41,459 bases of DNA from Brumimicrobium sp051745635 (lineage in GTDB: Bacteria; Bacteroidota; Bacteroidia; Flavobacteriales_D; Crocinitomicaceae), in contig JBNJEH010000025.1 in assembly GCA_051745635.1 (NCBI GenBank), positions 1 through 41,459 of the forward strand, written 5' to 3'. The first letter of the stretch is position 1. Each line of letters starts with the position of its first letter. This document shows positions 23,716 through 31,654 of this stretch, in pieces. The translations under genes were made by a program, and so were the position numbers. The notes under the pieces were generated by a model. The model ran no database searches. It was not told the DNA's origin and was given only the letters and a program-made list of their open reading frames with translations.

Positions 23716-25419
23716 ATGATAAAAAGCGGATTATTTACAATAATTGCAGTGTTGACAGCTGTCGGCAGCACCATATCACAATCAGTTGATTATGAGAGCA
23801 TTTCTTTTCATCCGCCTTTAAAAATAGCCCCTGTACTGGCAGCCAATTTCGGTGAACTCAGGAGCAATCATTTTCATACAGGCATCGATTACAAAACGAA
23901 TCGCAGAACAGGTTACAACATTTACGCTATTGACGACGGTTACGTTTCGAGAATCAAGGTTTCCCCCTGGGGCTACGGTAAAGCTGTATACGTGGACCAC
24001 TACAACGGTCTCACGTCTGTTTATGCGCATTGCGAATCTTTTGTTGGCGAAATTGACGATCTGCGGGCGCACATTCAGCGTACCGAAGAAGACTTTGCGA
24101 TCAACTATTACCCTCCGAAAGACAGTTTGAAAGTGAAGCGCGGACAAATCATTGCCCATTCGGGAAATACCGGTGGAAGTACCGCACCTCATCTCCATTT
24201 TGAAATTCGCGAAACCGCATCCGAAGACGCGCTCAATCCCCTGTTGTTTAATTTTGATATCAAAGACACCCGAAAGCCCGAAATACGCGGTCTCAAAGTG
24301 TATGCGCTCACCGATGAAGGCTATCGAATACCGGATAAATCGAAGCGATTTTCAGTTTATGGCAACGATGGAACCTATCGCGTGAGACACAGCCACATCA
24401 CCTTACCAGCTGATTTCGCTTCAAAAAACGGCGGTGTGGGTTTTGCCGTAGACGCTATCGATCAACTCGACGCCGCCAATAACATTTGCGGTATTCATCG
24501 CGCTTTCTTAGTCGTCGACGGCGATACCGTTTATGAGCAGAACATGTCGCGCATCTCATTCTTTACGAACAGTCAGATCAATACGCACAAAGATTATGAA
24601 GCGTATCATCGACGGGGAAAATACTACCAAAAAACATTCAAAACAACGCACAATGACCTTCCCATCTACCGCAAGCTCATAAACAACGGAATACTGGATG
24701 CCCAACCCGGCAAATCCTGTGAAATCGAATACAGTTGTTACGATACACATGGCAATCGATCAGCTATGACCTTCAAATTAACCATCGCTCAAGGAGAACA
24801 ACCGCAACAATATGCTCTTTACAGCGGTGAGGACAAGCTCTATCCGGACACGCCTTATTCCCATATAGACAGCTCGCATTATTTGCTCTTCCCTCCTCAT
24901 TTGGTTTACGAGCCGACACCCCGAATCCTGGAGAGCAAAGCCGGACTGTTGCGATTTGGTTCCAGCGCCGTTCCACTGGACGATTATTTTCAACTGATGA
25001 TGAAAATAGATACGACTTTGGGGACGCGTTGGTACGTAAAAAGAACCAATGCCAACGGCTATACCTCTGCATTAAATGGCAAAATACACCAGGGGTGGAT
25101 TCGCGTCGATTCTAGAAATTTCGGTTTATTCGAACCGGCACTTGACACGCTCCCACCGACTATACGTACGGTCAATTTTTCAAATGGAAGCACTGTTGGC
25201 AAACGCAAATTGATTCTTCGTATTGACGATGAGCAATCGGGTATTTCGGATTACGATGTTTATATTGACGGTAACTGGCATTTACTGAGTTGGGAGCCGA
25301 AACGCAGGGCTTTTTATTTTCAACCCCCGCAAAATATAACTGGTGAAAAATCCGTTCGTTTTCGGGCAGTCGATCATTGCGGAAACAAAACAACTTTAGA
25401 TTATACGCTCCATTTTTGA
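23716..25419 (+). CDS. Exported M23-family (LytM-type) metallopeptidase
   Basis: A 567-residue protein with an N-terminal signal peptide (SGLFTIIAVLTAVGSTISQ, cleavage near residue 22). The LytM domain covers residues about 40-180. Zinc ligands are H54 and D58 (FHTGIDYKT) and H161 in HLHFE; H105 (VYAH) and H159 complete the active site, so the enzyme should be active. It therefore probably cuts peptidoglycan cross-links in the periplasm. The remaining 390 residues are beta-rich and contain Ig-like segments (GVGFAVDAIDQLDAAN; LRIDDEQSGISDYDVYIDG; SVRFRAVDHCGNKTTLDY). This long C-terminal extension is usual for Bacteroidota M23 proteins. It is a monocistronic gene, divergent from the zap operon. 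Confidence 0.9.
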   Translation: MIKSGLFTIIAVLTAVGSTISQSVDYESISFHPPLKIAPVLAANFGELRSNHFHTGIDYKTNRRTGYNIYAIDDGYVSRIKVSPWGYGKAVYVDHYNGLTSVYAHCESFVGEIDDLRAHIQRTEEDFAINYYPPKDSLKVKRGQIIAHSGNTGGSTAPHLHFEIRETASEDALNPLLFNFDIKDTRKPEIRGLKVYALTDEGYRIPDKSKRFSVYGNDGTYRVRHSHITLPADFASKNGGVGFAVDAIDQLDAANNICGIHRAFLVVDGDTVYEQNMSRISFFTNSQINTHKDYEAYHRRGKYYQKTFKTTHNDLPIYRKLINNGILDAQPGKSCEIEYSCYDTHGNRSAMTFKLTIAQGEQPQQYALYSGEDKLYPDTPYSHIDSSHYLLFPPHLVYEPTPRILESKAGLLRFGSSAVPLDDYFQLMMKIDTTLGTRWYVKRTNANGYTSALNGKIHQGWIRVDSRNFGLFEPALDTLPPTIRTVNFSNGSTVGKRKLILRIDDEQSGISDYDVYIDGNWHLLSWEPKRRAFYFQPPQNITGEKSVRFRAVDHCGNKTTLDYTLHF

Positions 25420-25514
25420 AGAAAATCTTCCGGCGGGTTGAGGTGAGCTCATTGACTAAACTCATTTATTCAATTCATGGTGTAATTTACAGCTCAATGT
25501 AAAATGCGCCCAAC

Positions 25515-25542
25515 AAAAAAGGGAACCTCGTTAAAGGCTCCC
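25515..25542 (-). terminator. Intrinsic terminator of mdh
   Basis: On the minus strand GGGAGCC (25542-25536) pairs with GGTTCCC (25527-25521) with one G-U pair around an 8-nt loop, followed by TTTTTT. It lies 27 nt past the mdh stop. Confidence 0.8.
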
Positions 25543-25568
25543 TCATCAATTGGTATTAGGTATACCAC

Positions 25569-26507
25569 TTATGAAACGACGTCCATATCATCCAATACTT
25601 TCATCACATTTTTAACGGCCGATGCCGACTCTTCGAGCAATGCTTTTTCATCCGCGTTCAAGTCCAGCTCTATAATTTTCTCGATTCCATTTTTACCGAG
25701 AACAACCGGTACTCCTAAATAAATATCTTTCATATTGTATTCACCCTGCAACCATGCACATACCGGGAAAATGCGTTTTTGATCGCGAACGATAGCTTCT
25801 ACCATTTGCGCTGCCGCTGCTCCTGGTGCATACCACGCAGATGTTCCGAGTAGTTTTACGATTTCTCCACCGCCAAACTTCGTTCGCTCGATAATTTCGT
25901 TCAATTTATCTTCTGCAATCAATTCTGTTACAGGAATACCTCCTACTGTCGTGTAACGGGGAAGCGGAACCATTGTGTCTCCGTGTCCTCCCATCAAGAC
26001 CGCTTGAATATCTTTAGGTGAAACATCAAGCTCCGTTGCGAGGAAGGAACGATAGCGTCCCGTATCGAGCACGCCAGCCATTCCAAACACGCGTGAAGAA
26101 TCAATTTTCGCAGTGAGATAAGCACAGTACGTCATTACGTCGAGCGGATTCGAAACACAAATAATTTTAGCATCCGGTGAGTGCTTCACTACATTTTCCG
26201 TAACTGATTTCACGATACCAGCATTGGTAGCGATTAAATCGTCGCGGGACATACCTGGTTTTCTGGGGATTCCTGAAGTAATCACCACTACATCAGAATC
26301 TTTCGTCTTTGAGTAATCGTTCGTTGACCCCGTGGTGCGCGAGTCGTATAAATTAATGGGCGAAGTTTCCCAGATATCCAACGCTTTACCTTCCGCAAAA
26401 CCGTCTTTGATATCGAGCAATACAATTTCGTTTGCAATTTCTCTTTTAGCCAATACGTCTGCACATGTGGCACCAACGTTCCCAGCTCCAACTACTGTAA
26501 CTTTCAT
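25569..26507 (-). CDS. mdh: Malate dehydrogenase (NAD-dependent, LDH-like type)
   Basis: A 312-residue enzyme of the TCA cycle that interconverts malate and oxaloacetate. The Rossmann motif is GAGNVG (residues 7-12), and D32 at the end of strand 2 (VLLDIKDG) favours NAD over NADP. Substrate arginines R82 and R88 (SGIPRKPGMSRDDL), R151 (DTGRYR) and the proton-relay H175 (GGHGDTMVPL) are all present. R82 in the mobile loop (where lactate dehydrogenase has Gln) supports oxaloacetate rather than pyruvate. The length matches the [LDH-like] MDH group found in Bacteroidota. It appears monocistronic, ending in the terminator at 25515-25542. Confidence 0.96.
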   Translation of the reverse strand: MKVTVVGAGNVGATCADVLAKREIANEIVLLDIKDGFAEGKALDIWETSPINLYDSRTTGSTNDYSKTKDSDVVVITSGIPRKPGMSRDDLIATNAGIVKSVTENVVKHSPDAKIICVSNPLDVMTYCAYLTAKIDSSRVFGMAGVLDTGRYRSFLATELDVSPKDIQAVLMGGHGDTMVPLPRYTTVGGIPVTELIAEDKLNEIIERTKFGGGEIVKLLGTSAWYAPGAAAAQMVEAIVRDQKRIFPVCAWLQGEYNMKDIYLGVPVVLGKNGIEKIIELDLNADEKALLEESASAVKNVMKVLDDMDVVS

Positions 26508-26543
26508 TATTTATTGTTTTTGATTAACATTTTACGTTTGCCA

Positions 26544-26551
26544 CGAATGTA
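26544..26551 (-). promoter_or_regulatory. Candidate -7 element (TACATTCG) of mdh
   Basis: TACATTCG on the minus strand is one base off TAnnTTTG and lies 36 nt before the mdh ATG. No TTG is seen at the expected distance, so support is weak. Confidence 0.3.
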
Positions 26552-26583
26552 ATCATTTTAACGTGATTAATGGTATTTTGAGA

Positions 26584-26712
26584 CTAATAATTTGCTTCAC
26601 CCCGACAGTTCACAACGACGAGTAATGGAACATCTGCGAGTTTTGTATTCGAAGTAAAACCGGCGACACCACGATAAAAAAGTTGCTTGACCTGCAGCGG
26701 CTCCAATGCCAT
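26584..26712 (-). CDS. Possible small protein gene, 42 residues
   Basis: An open frame of 42 codons runs from ATG at 26712 to TAG at 26584, upstream of mdh on the same strand. The translation begins MALEPLQVKQLFYRGVAGF and ends LLVVVNCRGEANY. It looks like protein: balanced charges, a hydrophobic LLVVV strand and no odd repeats. AGGA lies about 9 nt before the ATG. I do not recognise the family. It could be a chance frame, since it is short and no promoter was seen. Its stop lies 76 nt before the mdh start. Confidence 0.4.
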   Translation of the reverse strand: MALEPLQVKQLFYRGVAGFTSNTKLADVPLLVVVNCRGEANY

Positions 26713-26721
26713 ATTTTTTCC

Positions 26722-26729
26722 TATTTTTG
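26722..26729 (+). promoter_or_regulatory. -7 element (TATTTTTG) upstream of the sigma factor gene
   Basis: TATTTTTG matches TAnnTTTG exactly and points towards the GTG start at 26847, giving a leader of about 110 nt. No TTG at the standard spacing was found. Confidence 0.4.
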
Positions 26730-26846
26730 AGCCATCGAATAACAGAAATCGAACGGTTTTCTAATAAAGGTGAATCTAAAAAAAATTATTTTTTAATCAA
26801 AAAAGCAACCCCTTCAAAAGACGCGCGTTAAATAACTGAAAATAAA

Positions 26847-27413
26847 GTGGAACACGATCAACTCAGAGAAATAATTGAAAAGTGCAAAAAGCACGATCGA
26901 AGTGCACAAAAGCAACTTTTTGAATTATTGTATGGGAAGATGCTCGGAGTCTGCATGCGGTATACGAAAGATCGCGATCGCGCTCAGGAGGTGGTCCAGG
27001 AAGGTTTTATAAAGATCTTTGACAAGCTAAGTGAATTTGATTTTGAAGGATCCTTTGAAGGATGGGTGCGCAGAATTATGGTGAATGCCTCAATCGATGC
27101 TATTCGAAAGCGCAATCGCCAACCGTTTTCAACTGATGAAGAGTTTTTGTTTGACGATTTAAGTAATCGTCAGGAACATAACTTCGGTCAGGATTTAACT
27201 GAAATGAAAGTGGATTACGCCATGGATGCCATTCAGGAATTGTCCCCGGCATACCGTACGGTTTTCAACCTGTATGTCGTCGAGAATTACTCGCACAAAG
27301 AAATTGCTGATATTCTCGACATTAGTGAGGGAACGTCAAAATCCAACTTAGCTAAAGCAAAGCAAAACCTTCGCAAGATATTGAAAGAAAAATTTGTCAA
27401 ATTAGACCGATGA
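26847..27413 (+). CDS. ECF-type RNA polymerase sigma factor
   Basis: A 188-residue sigma-70 family protein of extracytoplasmic-function type. Region 2 is clear: YGKMLGVCMRYTKDRDRAQE, then VVQEGFIKIFDKLSEFDFEG with SFEGWVRRIMVNASIDAIRK. Region 4 is LSPAYRTVFNLYVVENYSHK, then EIADILDISEGTSKSNLAKAK, the helix-turn-helix that reads the -35 region. The start is GTG (26847); the next in-frame ATG would delete the conserved N-terminal helix. The stop overlaps the next ATG (ATGA at 27410), so the sigma factor and the membrane protein behind it are coupled in translation, the classic layout of a sigma/anti-sigma pair. Confidence 0.93.
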   Translation: MEHDQLREIIEKCKKHDRSAQKQLFELLYGKMLGVCMRYTKDRDRAQEVVQEGFIKIFDKLSEFDFEGSFEGWVRRIMVNASIDAIRKRNRQPFSTDEEFLFDDLSNRQEHNFGQDLTEMKVDYAMDAIQELSPAYRTVFNLYVVENYSHKEIADILDISEGTSKSNLAKAKQNLRKILKEKFVKLDR

Positions 27414-28708
27414 AAGATAATTTTGAAAAAGCATTTAAAGAAAAGCTCGAGAATTTCGAAGCTCCGCACGACGCTAGTGCATGGGAAGCGATGAATGATC
27501 GACTGGATGCACAACAGACACCACAGACACCCACGGGCTCTTCTGCCCTGAAATGGGTGCTGGCCACGACAATTGTTGCGGCTATTGCTGTTACAGGTGT
27601 AGTTTTATTCAACACGACTGAAACTGCTCCCGAACACAATAACGAATTGTCAGATGCTGATGCCCCAAAAGATCAAACTTCTGAGCCATCCCCGAGCGAT
27701 TCAAATACTAGCCCGGAAGCGGTCAAATCGACCCCAAACGAGGATCAGGACAGCGCGCACAACGCCGAACCGGAATCTTCAGCAGATGCAGCGTCACAAA
27801 CGCCGACAACACCTGAAACGCACTCCGAACCGGTTCCTCCGGAAGAAGATCTCGCTTCAAATGGCAACGGCGATTCTGAAGCTTCAGGAGATGATGTCAA
27901 CAATGTTCCCGACGGTGTCCAACAATCGGCAACAAACGATACAAAGTATATTGCAGGTCGCGTGTCTTCAAACGAGATTTGTCGAGGCGAAGAAATTTCA
28001 ATCGTCAATGACGGTGCAAAAAATGAAATTGTAAAACTTGAAATTAACGGTGAGGTTAAAACGCTCAAAAAAGCGCATAGTTTGAAGTTGAAACCAAACG
28101 CTTCGACTGATATTCGCTTCTTAGATGAAACCGACAGCGCTATTGGTGCAGAAAAAATACGCGTCAATGAACTGCCACAACCCGATTTCAGATATGAATC
28201 CAATATTTTTGAAAACGGTTTACCGGTTACGATTTGTGAAGCTTATGACGACTACGAACAAATGCGCTGGAACTTTGACGGTCAAAGTCAAAAAGAAGGG
28301 CAAAAAGTGAAACACCACTTCTTCGAGAAAGGTAAGCACGATGTTACACTTCAGGTAACAGACAACAATGGTTGTGTGGGCGAGAAGACAGCAACAGTAC
28401 GCATCGATAAAAAGTATAACTTACTGGCCGTTGATGCCTTTAAACCCAACAGTTCAAATCCGAAAACGAATACGTTTATGCCGTTCTCGCTGACGAAAAG
28501 AGATGTAGAATTTACTTTGACGATATTCGACCCCAACGACAACGGTGTCATTTACCAGACGAGCGATGCGAATGAGCCATGGGATGGAACGGATCAGCGC
28601 ACGAGAAAGATGACTCCGGGCGAAACGGTGTATATCTGGAAAGTTCAGCTGGAAAACCCATTACCTCACGAGCGCGGCGTTTATGCGGGTACGGTAGTTC
28701 ACAACTAG
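27410..28708 (+). CDS. Membrane anti-sigma-like protein with PKD and T9SS/gliding C-terminal-type domains
   Basis: A 432-residue protein. Residues 1-47 form an acidic/amphipathic cytoplasmic part (FKEKLENFEAPHDASAWEAM), a pattern often seen at the start of predicted Bacteroidota anti-sigma proteins. One TM lies at about 48-68 (KWVLATTIVAAIAVTGVVLF). A disordered Glu/Ser/Pro/Thr-rich spacer runs from about 70 to 180. A beta domain with ICRGEEISIVNDGAKNE follows. The PKD-like domain (about 265-335) contains WNFDGQSQKEGQKVKHHF, then GKHDVTLQVTDNNGCVGEKT. The last 85 residues resemble the gliding-motility C-terminal domain: VDAFKPNSSNPKTNTFMP, NEPWDGTDQ and VYIWKVQL. No signal peptide precedes the TM, so the long part should face the periplasm. 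It is translationally coupled to the sigma gene and is therefore the likely anti-sigma factor. Confidence 0.8.
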   Translation: MKDNFEKAFKEKLENFEAPHDASAWEAMNDRLDAQQTPQTPTGSSALKWVLATTIVAAIAVTGVVLFNTTETAPEHNNELSDADAPKDQTSEPSPSDSNTSPEAVKSTPNEDQDSAHNAEPESSADAASQTPTTPETHSEPVPPEEDLASNGNGDSEASGDDVNNVPDGVQQSATNDTKYIAGRVSSNEICRGEEISIVNDGAKNEIVKLEINGEVKTLKKAHSLKLKPNASTDIRFLDETDSAIGAEKIRVNELPQPDFRYESNIFENGLPVTICEAYDDYEQMRWNFDGQSQKEGQKVKHHFFEKGKHDVTLQVTDNNGCVGEKTATVRIDKKYNLLAVDAFKPNSSNPKTNTFMPFSLTKRDVEFTLTIFDPNDNGVIYQTSDANEPWDGTDQRTRKMTPGETVYIWKVQLENPLPHERGVYAGTVVHN

Positions 28709-29123
28709 CCGCTGCCGCTCCAAAACTTGCTGAATTTCAAATGAGGTGAGCCAATAAATTCTCAGGTTGGAGGAAGACTGTGCCCATTCAGAAATGGTAT
28801 TGTTTCAGACTTATGATAGATCAGTCTCAAAATTTGGGGAGAACGATAAGAGTTAAAACTTTTTTGAAAAGAATTACCGATTTAGATCATCGGATTTAGC
28901 AGTATGCATTTCAGCTCGTACTAGATTGTTTTTTTCGCAAATCCTGATGAGTAGAGCTAATAAGACTAACACTGGAGAATAAGAGCTTAAGGACCAGCCT
29001 CTTTGTTTTCAATTAAGAATTTAGGTAGGTAATATAGTTATCTTAAGCATAAAATTTAATAGACTGGGAGGATGCGCATTGGAAAATCAGTTCGGGGTAC
29101 CCACTACCTGAAAACTTCGGGAT

Positions 29124-29257
29124 CTCGATACGATACTGATGCTTCGTTTCACTTCGATCAGCATCACTCACATTCGATATGCTCAGTGCATCGCGATCGC
29201 CTTGCATAATGGTAAGGTGATCGAGTGCTGCGTAATGTAATGAAGCAGAGTATCGAG
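29124..29257. repeat. Structured intergenic element with nested inverted repeats
   Basis: Outer arms: CGATACTGATGCTTC (29131-29145) against GAAGCAGAGTATCG (29242-29255), 12 pairs with a small bulge. An inner hairpin pairs CGATCGCCTT (29194-29203) with AAGGTGATCG (29214-29223), one mismatch. The layout, about 130 bp with a long closing stem and inner stem, suggests a small mobile-type palindromic element (REP/MITE-like) or a structured RNA. It contains fragments resembling the CACTTCGATCAG/CTCAG repeats of the phylum. Confidence 0.6.
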
Positions 29258-29302
29258 AGCACCGAAATAGAGCAAGATATTCCAGGCGCTAGATCTTTTT
29301 GT

Positions 29303-29333
29303 TTTACTTTTTCGAGCAATGCGAAAAAGTAAA
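29303..29333. repeat. Perfect 12-bp hairpin with 7-nt loop
   Basis: TTTACTTTTTCG (29303-29314) is exactly complementary to CGAAAAAGTAAA (29322-29333). The sequence is like the CTTTTTCG-loop-CGAAAAAG hairpins scattered between genes in many Bacteroidota. It lies about 100 nt past the stop of the GSCFA gene, so it could also help end that transcript, though no U tract follows on the minus strand. Confidence 0.7.
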
Positions 29334-29431
29334 GAAGGTCAAAAAGAAAAATCACAAATGTTGAATAATTACTTCTCAATTCATGCTTTGCCCCCAACTT
29401 TTGATCTTGATCCAATACAATCTTGCAGATA

Positions 29432-30364
29432 TCAAAATGAGAAATGCGGATATTTCTCTACAAATGCCTTTTTTTGTTCTTCTAACTGCGCTAAAAATCT
29501 GGCGTGGCGCTCAGCCTCTGGGTGAATGGGACGGTGCTCCTGTAATTTTTTGATTTTTTCGTATTCCTTTAAAATAGTTCGTGATTTTTCGTCGATATAG
29601 GTCTGAGTGAAATACGCTTCCACCCGATCAACAGCTAACGCATTCGGATGGATTCCATCGCGCTCGAAATAAGCGTAGTCGCGCAATTCATCCATAATCA
29701 ATTCGTACGCCGGAAAATATGCAATCGATTCGTGCTGGTCTGCCAGTGCATGTGCAGCGCTGATCAAATGAGCTTTACTTTTGTTATTATTGATCAATCC
29801 ATCCTTTACATGGCGCACAGGACTTACTGTCAACACAATCTTTAAGCGGGGATGAACAGCATGGCACTTCCGCAGCACATCTTCCCATAAATTTGTAATT
29901 TCTGCGGTCGACAAGCAGCGTTTTTCAAATAGATGAGCAGGCATTTTATGGCAATTGGCTACCACCTCCTGATTTTTTTCCAGCGCATAAACCCAGGCTG
30001 TTCCAAAAGTGACAAAGAGCACATCTGTATTTTTTAAAAACTGAAAAAACTGATGTTGCCGATGTACGAGAAGGTCCTCAAGCTCTTCGCTACTTTTGGC
30101 ATATAGCGATGAATGCGCCATCCATGACAGGTAGATATCTTCGCGTTTAAAAATACTCGCCCGCCAGTCACTGCGATCGTTAAAAAAAAGTTGTGCCAGA
30201 CTTAGCGGGTTAAATACGACCCCATGAGGCTGTGCGAAAATATCAAAAGCCCTGTTGGTTAATCGATTGGACAAATGTTCCGAGAAACAGCTTCCCAAAA
30301 ACGCAAACCGCGCATCGTATCCGTATTTATCTGTATTTAAAGGAGCTAATTCTGTTTTCTTCAT
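29432..30364 (-). CDS. GSCFA family protein (SGNH-like hydrolase)
   Basis: A 310-residue protein with the family-naming motif FAFLGSCFSEHLSNRL (about residues 22-37) and FDIFAQPHGVVFNPLSLAQL following it. The catalytic region typical of GSCFA proteins, TFGTAWVYALEKN near residue 120, then NCHKMPAH, and VLTVSPVRHVKDGL (about 178-191) are present. These families are SGNH/GDSL-like and probably deacylate or acylate glycans, but no member's substrate is certain to me. The frame opens at 30439 within the previous gene; the Met at 30364, 11 nt after that gene's stop, is preferred. It is the last gene of the wecB-deacetylase-GSCFA run, so it may modify the same polysaccharide. Confidence 0.88.
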   Translation of the reverse strand: MKKTELAPLNTDKYGYDARFAFLGSCFSEHLSNRLTNRAFDIFAQPHGVVFNPLSLAQLFFNDRSDWRASIFKREDIYLSWMAHSSLYAKSSEELEDLLVHRQHQFFQFLKNTDVLFVTFGTAWVYALEKNQEVVANCHKMPAHLFEKRCLSTAEITNLWEDVLRKCHAVHPRLKIVLTVSPVRHVKDGLINNNKSKAHLISAAHALADQHESIAYFPAYELIMDELRDYAYFERDGIHPNALAVDRVEAYFTQTYIDEKSRTILKEYEKIKKLQEHRPIHPEAERHARFLAQLEEQKKAFVEKYPHFSF

Positions 30365-30374
30365 GGCAACTAGT

Positions 30375-31649
30375 TTACAATCCACACTCGAGTACGCTTC
30401 TCCATCCTTTCCATATCCCCTGCTCTCCAATCGTTTCATTGTGCCAGATCATGATGAAATCACCCCCGTATTTTTCTACTTCACGTCTCAGCGATTGAAC
30501 CTTGCGACATGCCTCATCGATGTCCAGTTGCATGTATTCATTCAATGTACCATCCATATAGGCGAAAGGGTGCAGTCGCAATCCCGAAACCTGATCTCTT
30601 TTTAAATTATACCAGTTAAAAGGACGGGCGATTCCCGCTCGAAATCCAGTATGATCGGCGAATCCCAGTGAATAATCATCGGTAAAACCCTTTTTTTCAA
30701 GTCGCTCATAAGTCAGCGGCAGTATTAACTTTAAAAAATGTTGACGCGTTTCAATGATGGATTGATCAGCAATACTTTCGAGCCGGTCTTTTTCTTCTTT
30801 TAGAATATCAGGACTGTCATTGGAGCGATAACTCGGGTGCAGTCCCACCTTCAACGACCGCGTCATTTCGGCAATAATTTCCTGATGTCCGGGATGATCA
30901 AAGCTGATGTTTCTGTCATAGACTGAATAATTCCCCAGCAACCAAAACAGATGAACCTCGTATCCCTTATCCACCAGCGATAACATATAATTGAACGTGT
31001 CATAAGGATCTTGCTTTATTCCTCTCAATACTTGACTTCTCTCGTGCAGGCGGTGACGGTCCAAACGGATTAAATCGCGCGAGATACTCAACCATTTTCG
31101 CCAGCCTTCCTTCAATTTATAGGCAAAAGTGTTGTCGATATCGAAAGTGGGGATCACTTGAAAATCAATTTTCTGCCGATCTAAACTGCAGTCGTAGTAA
31201 TTTTCAATCCGATCAATAAGTTTTTCCGACCACCGTTCAACAATGAGCGAATCCAGCCATCCAAAACGATACAAAAGACTCTCAGATGCCGGGAATCGGT
31301 CGTGTTCATCGCGGATGTCCGAGCAATATTCTTCGTACATGGAAACTACGAAGAAAATACTCGCCAACGGATCCAATTGCCCATCTAACGAAAGACAGGG
31401 TGTGCCGCTCCAGTCGGTCTGATCGACTTCATAGTTTCGGATATTTTCTTCAAACAGCAATTCTGCCGGTTCGAGTACCAGTATATTTTCATCAAACGGA
31501 TACGTGGAGTAAACCAATTTTGGCATTGCCGCGCGAATAAATTCATCAGGGTCGTTCACCACCTTAAAATCAATGCCGCGATCGTCAAAAATCAACTCCA
31601 GCGTATAGAGCAATCGCTTTGTAATATAATCAGAAAAAATAGTAATCAT
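30375..31649 (-). CDS. Polysaccharide deacetylase-like (CE4/NodB) protein, paralogue of 18543-19910
   Basis: A 424-residue protein that shares, in order, every diagnostic block with the protein at 18543-19910. These are DIRDEHDRFPASES (about 137-150), the metal-binding start VIPTFDIDNTFAYK (about 186-199), LKVGLHPSYRSN, HFLKLILPLTYERLE, DDYSLGFADHTGFRAG, and the C-terminal MIWHNETIGEQ. The TFDID motif corresponds to TFDD of NodB deacetylases, so at least the first metal ligand is intact. It lies 5 nt downstream of wecB and 11 nt upstream of the GSCFA gene on the same strand, so it is clearly in one operon. Expected role: removal of an acetyl group from a HexNAc, whose precursor WecB may supply. 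Confidence 0.83.
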   Translation of the reverse strand: MITIFSDYITKRLLYTLELIFDDRGIDFKVVNDPDEFIRAAMPKLVYSTYPFDENILVLEPAELLFEENIRNYEVDQTDWSGTPCLSLDGQLDPLASIFFVVSMYEEYCSDIRDEHDRFPASESLLYRFGWLDSLIVERWSEKLIDRIENYYDCSLDRQKIDFQVIPTFDIDNTFAYKLKEGWRKWLSISRDLIRLDRHRLHERSQVLRGIKQDPYDTFNYMLSLVDKGYEVHLFWLLGNYSVYDRNISFDHPGHQEIIAEMTRSLKVGLHPSYRSNDSPDILKEEKDRLESIADQSIIETRQHFLKLILPLTYERLEKKGFTDDYSLGFADHTGFRAGIARPFNWYNLKRDQVSGLRLHPFAYMDGTLNEYMQLDIDEACRKVQSLRREVEKYGGDFIMIWHNETIGEQGIWKGWRSVLECGL

Positions 31650-31654
31650 GCGTC

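Larger units (their letters stand above)
28709..29431. other. Gene-free region with structured repeats
   Basis: About 720 bp between convergent genes. I see no coding frame longer than about 85 codons, and those cross the repeats and look like chance. The right half contains the folded element at 29124-29257 and the hairpin at 29303-29333. The left half (28709-29100) is featureless AT-rich sequence. No tRNA or clear terminator was found. Confidence 0.6.

Noticed and set aside
24773..25072. Minus-strand frame opposite the M23 peptidase
   Set aside because: The plus strand has a complete family protein with signal peptide and metal ligands; the antisense product has no recognisable features.
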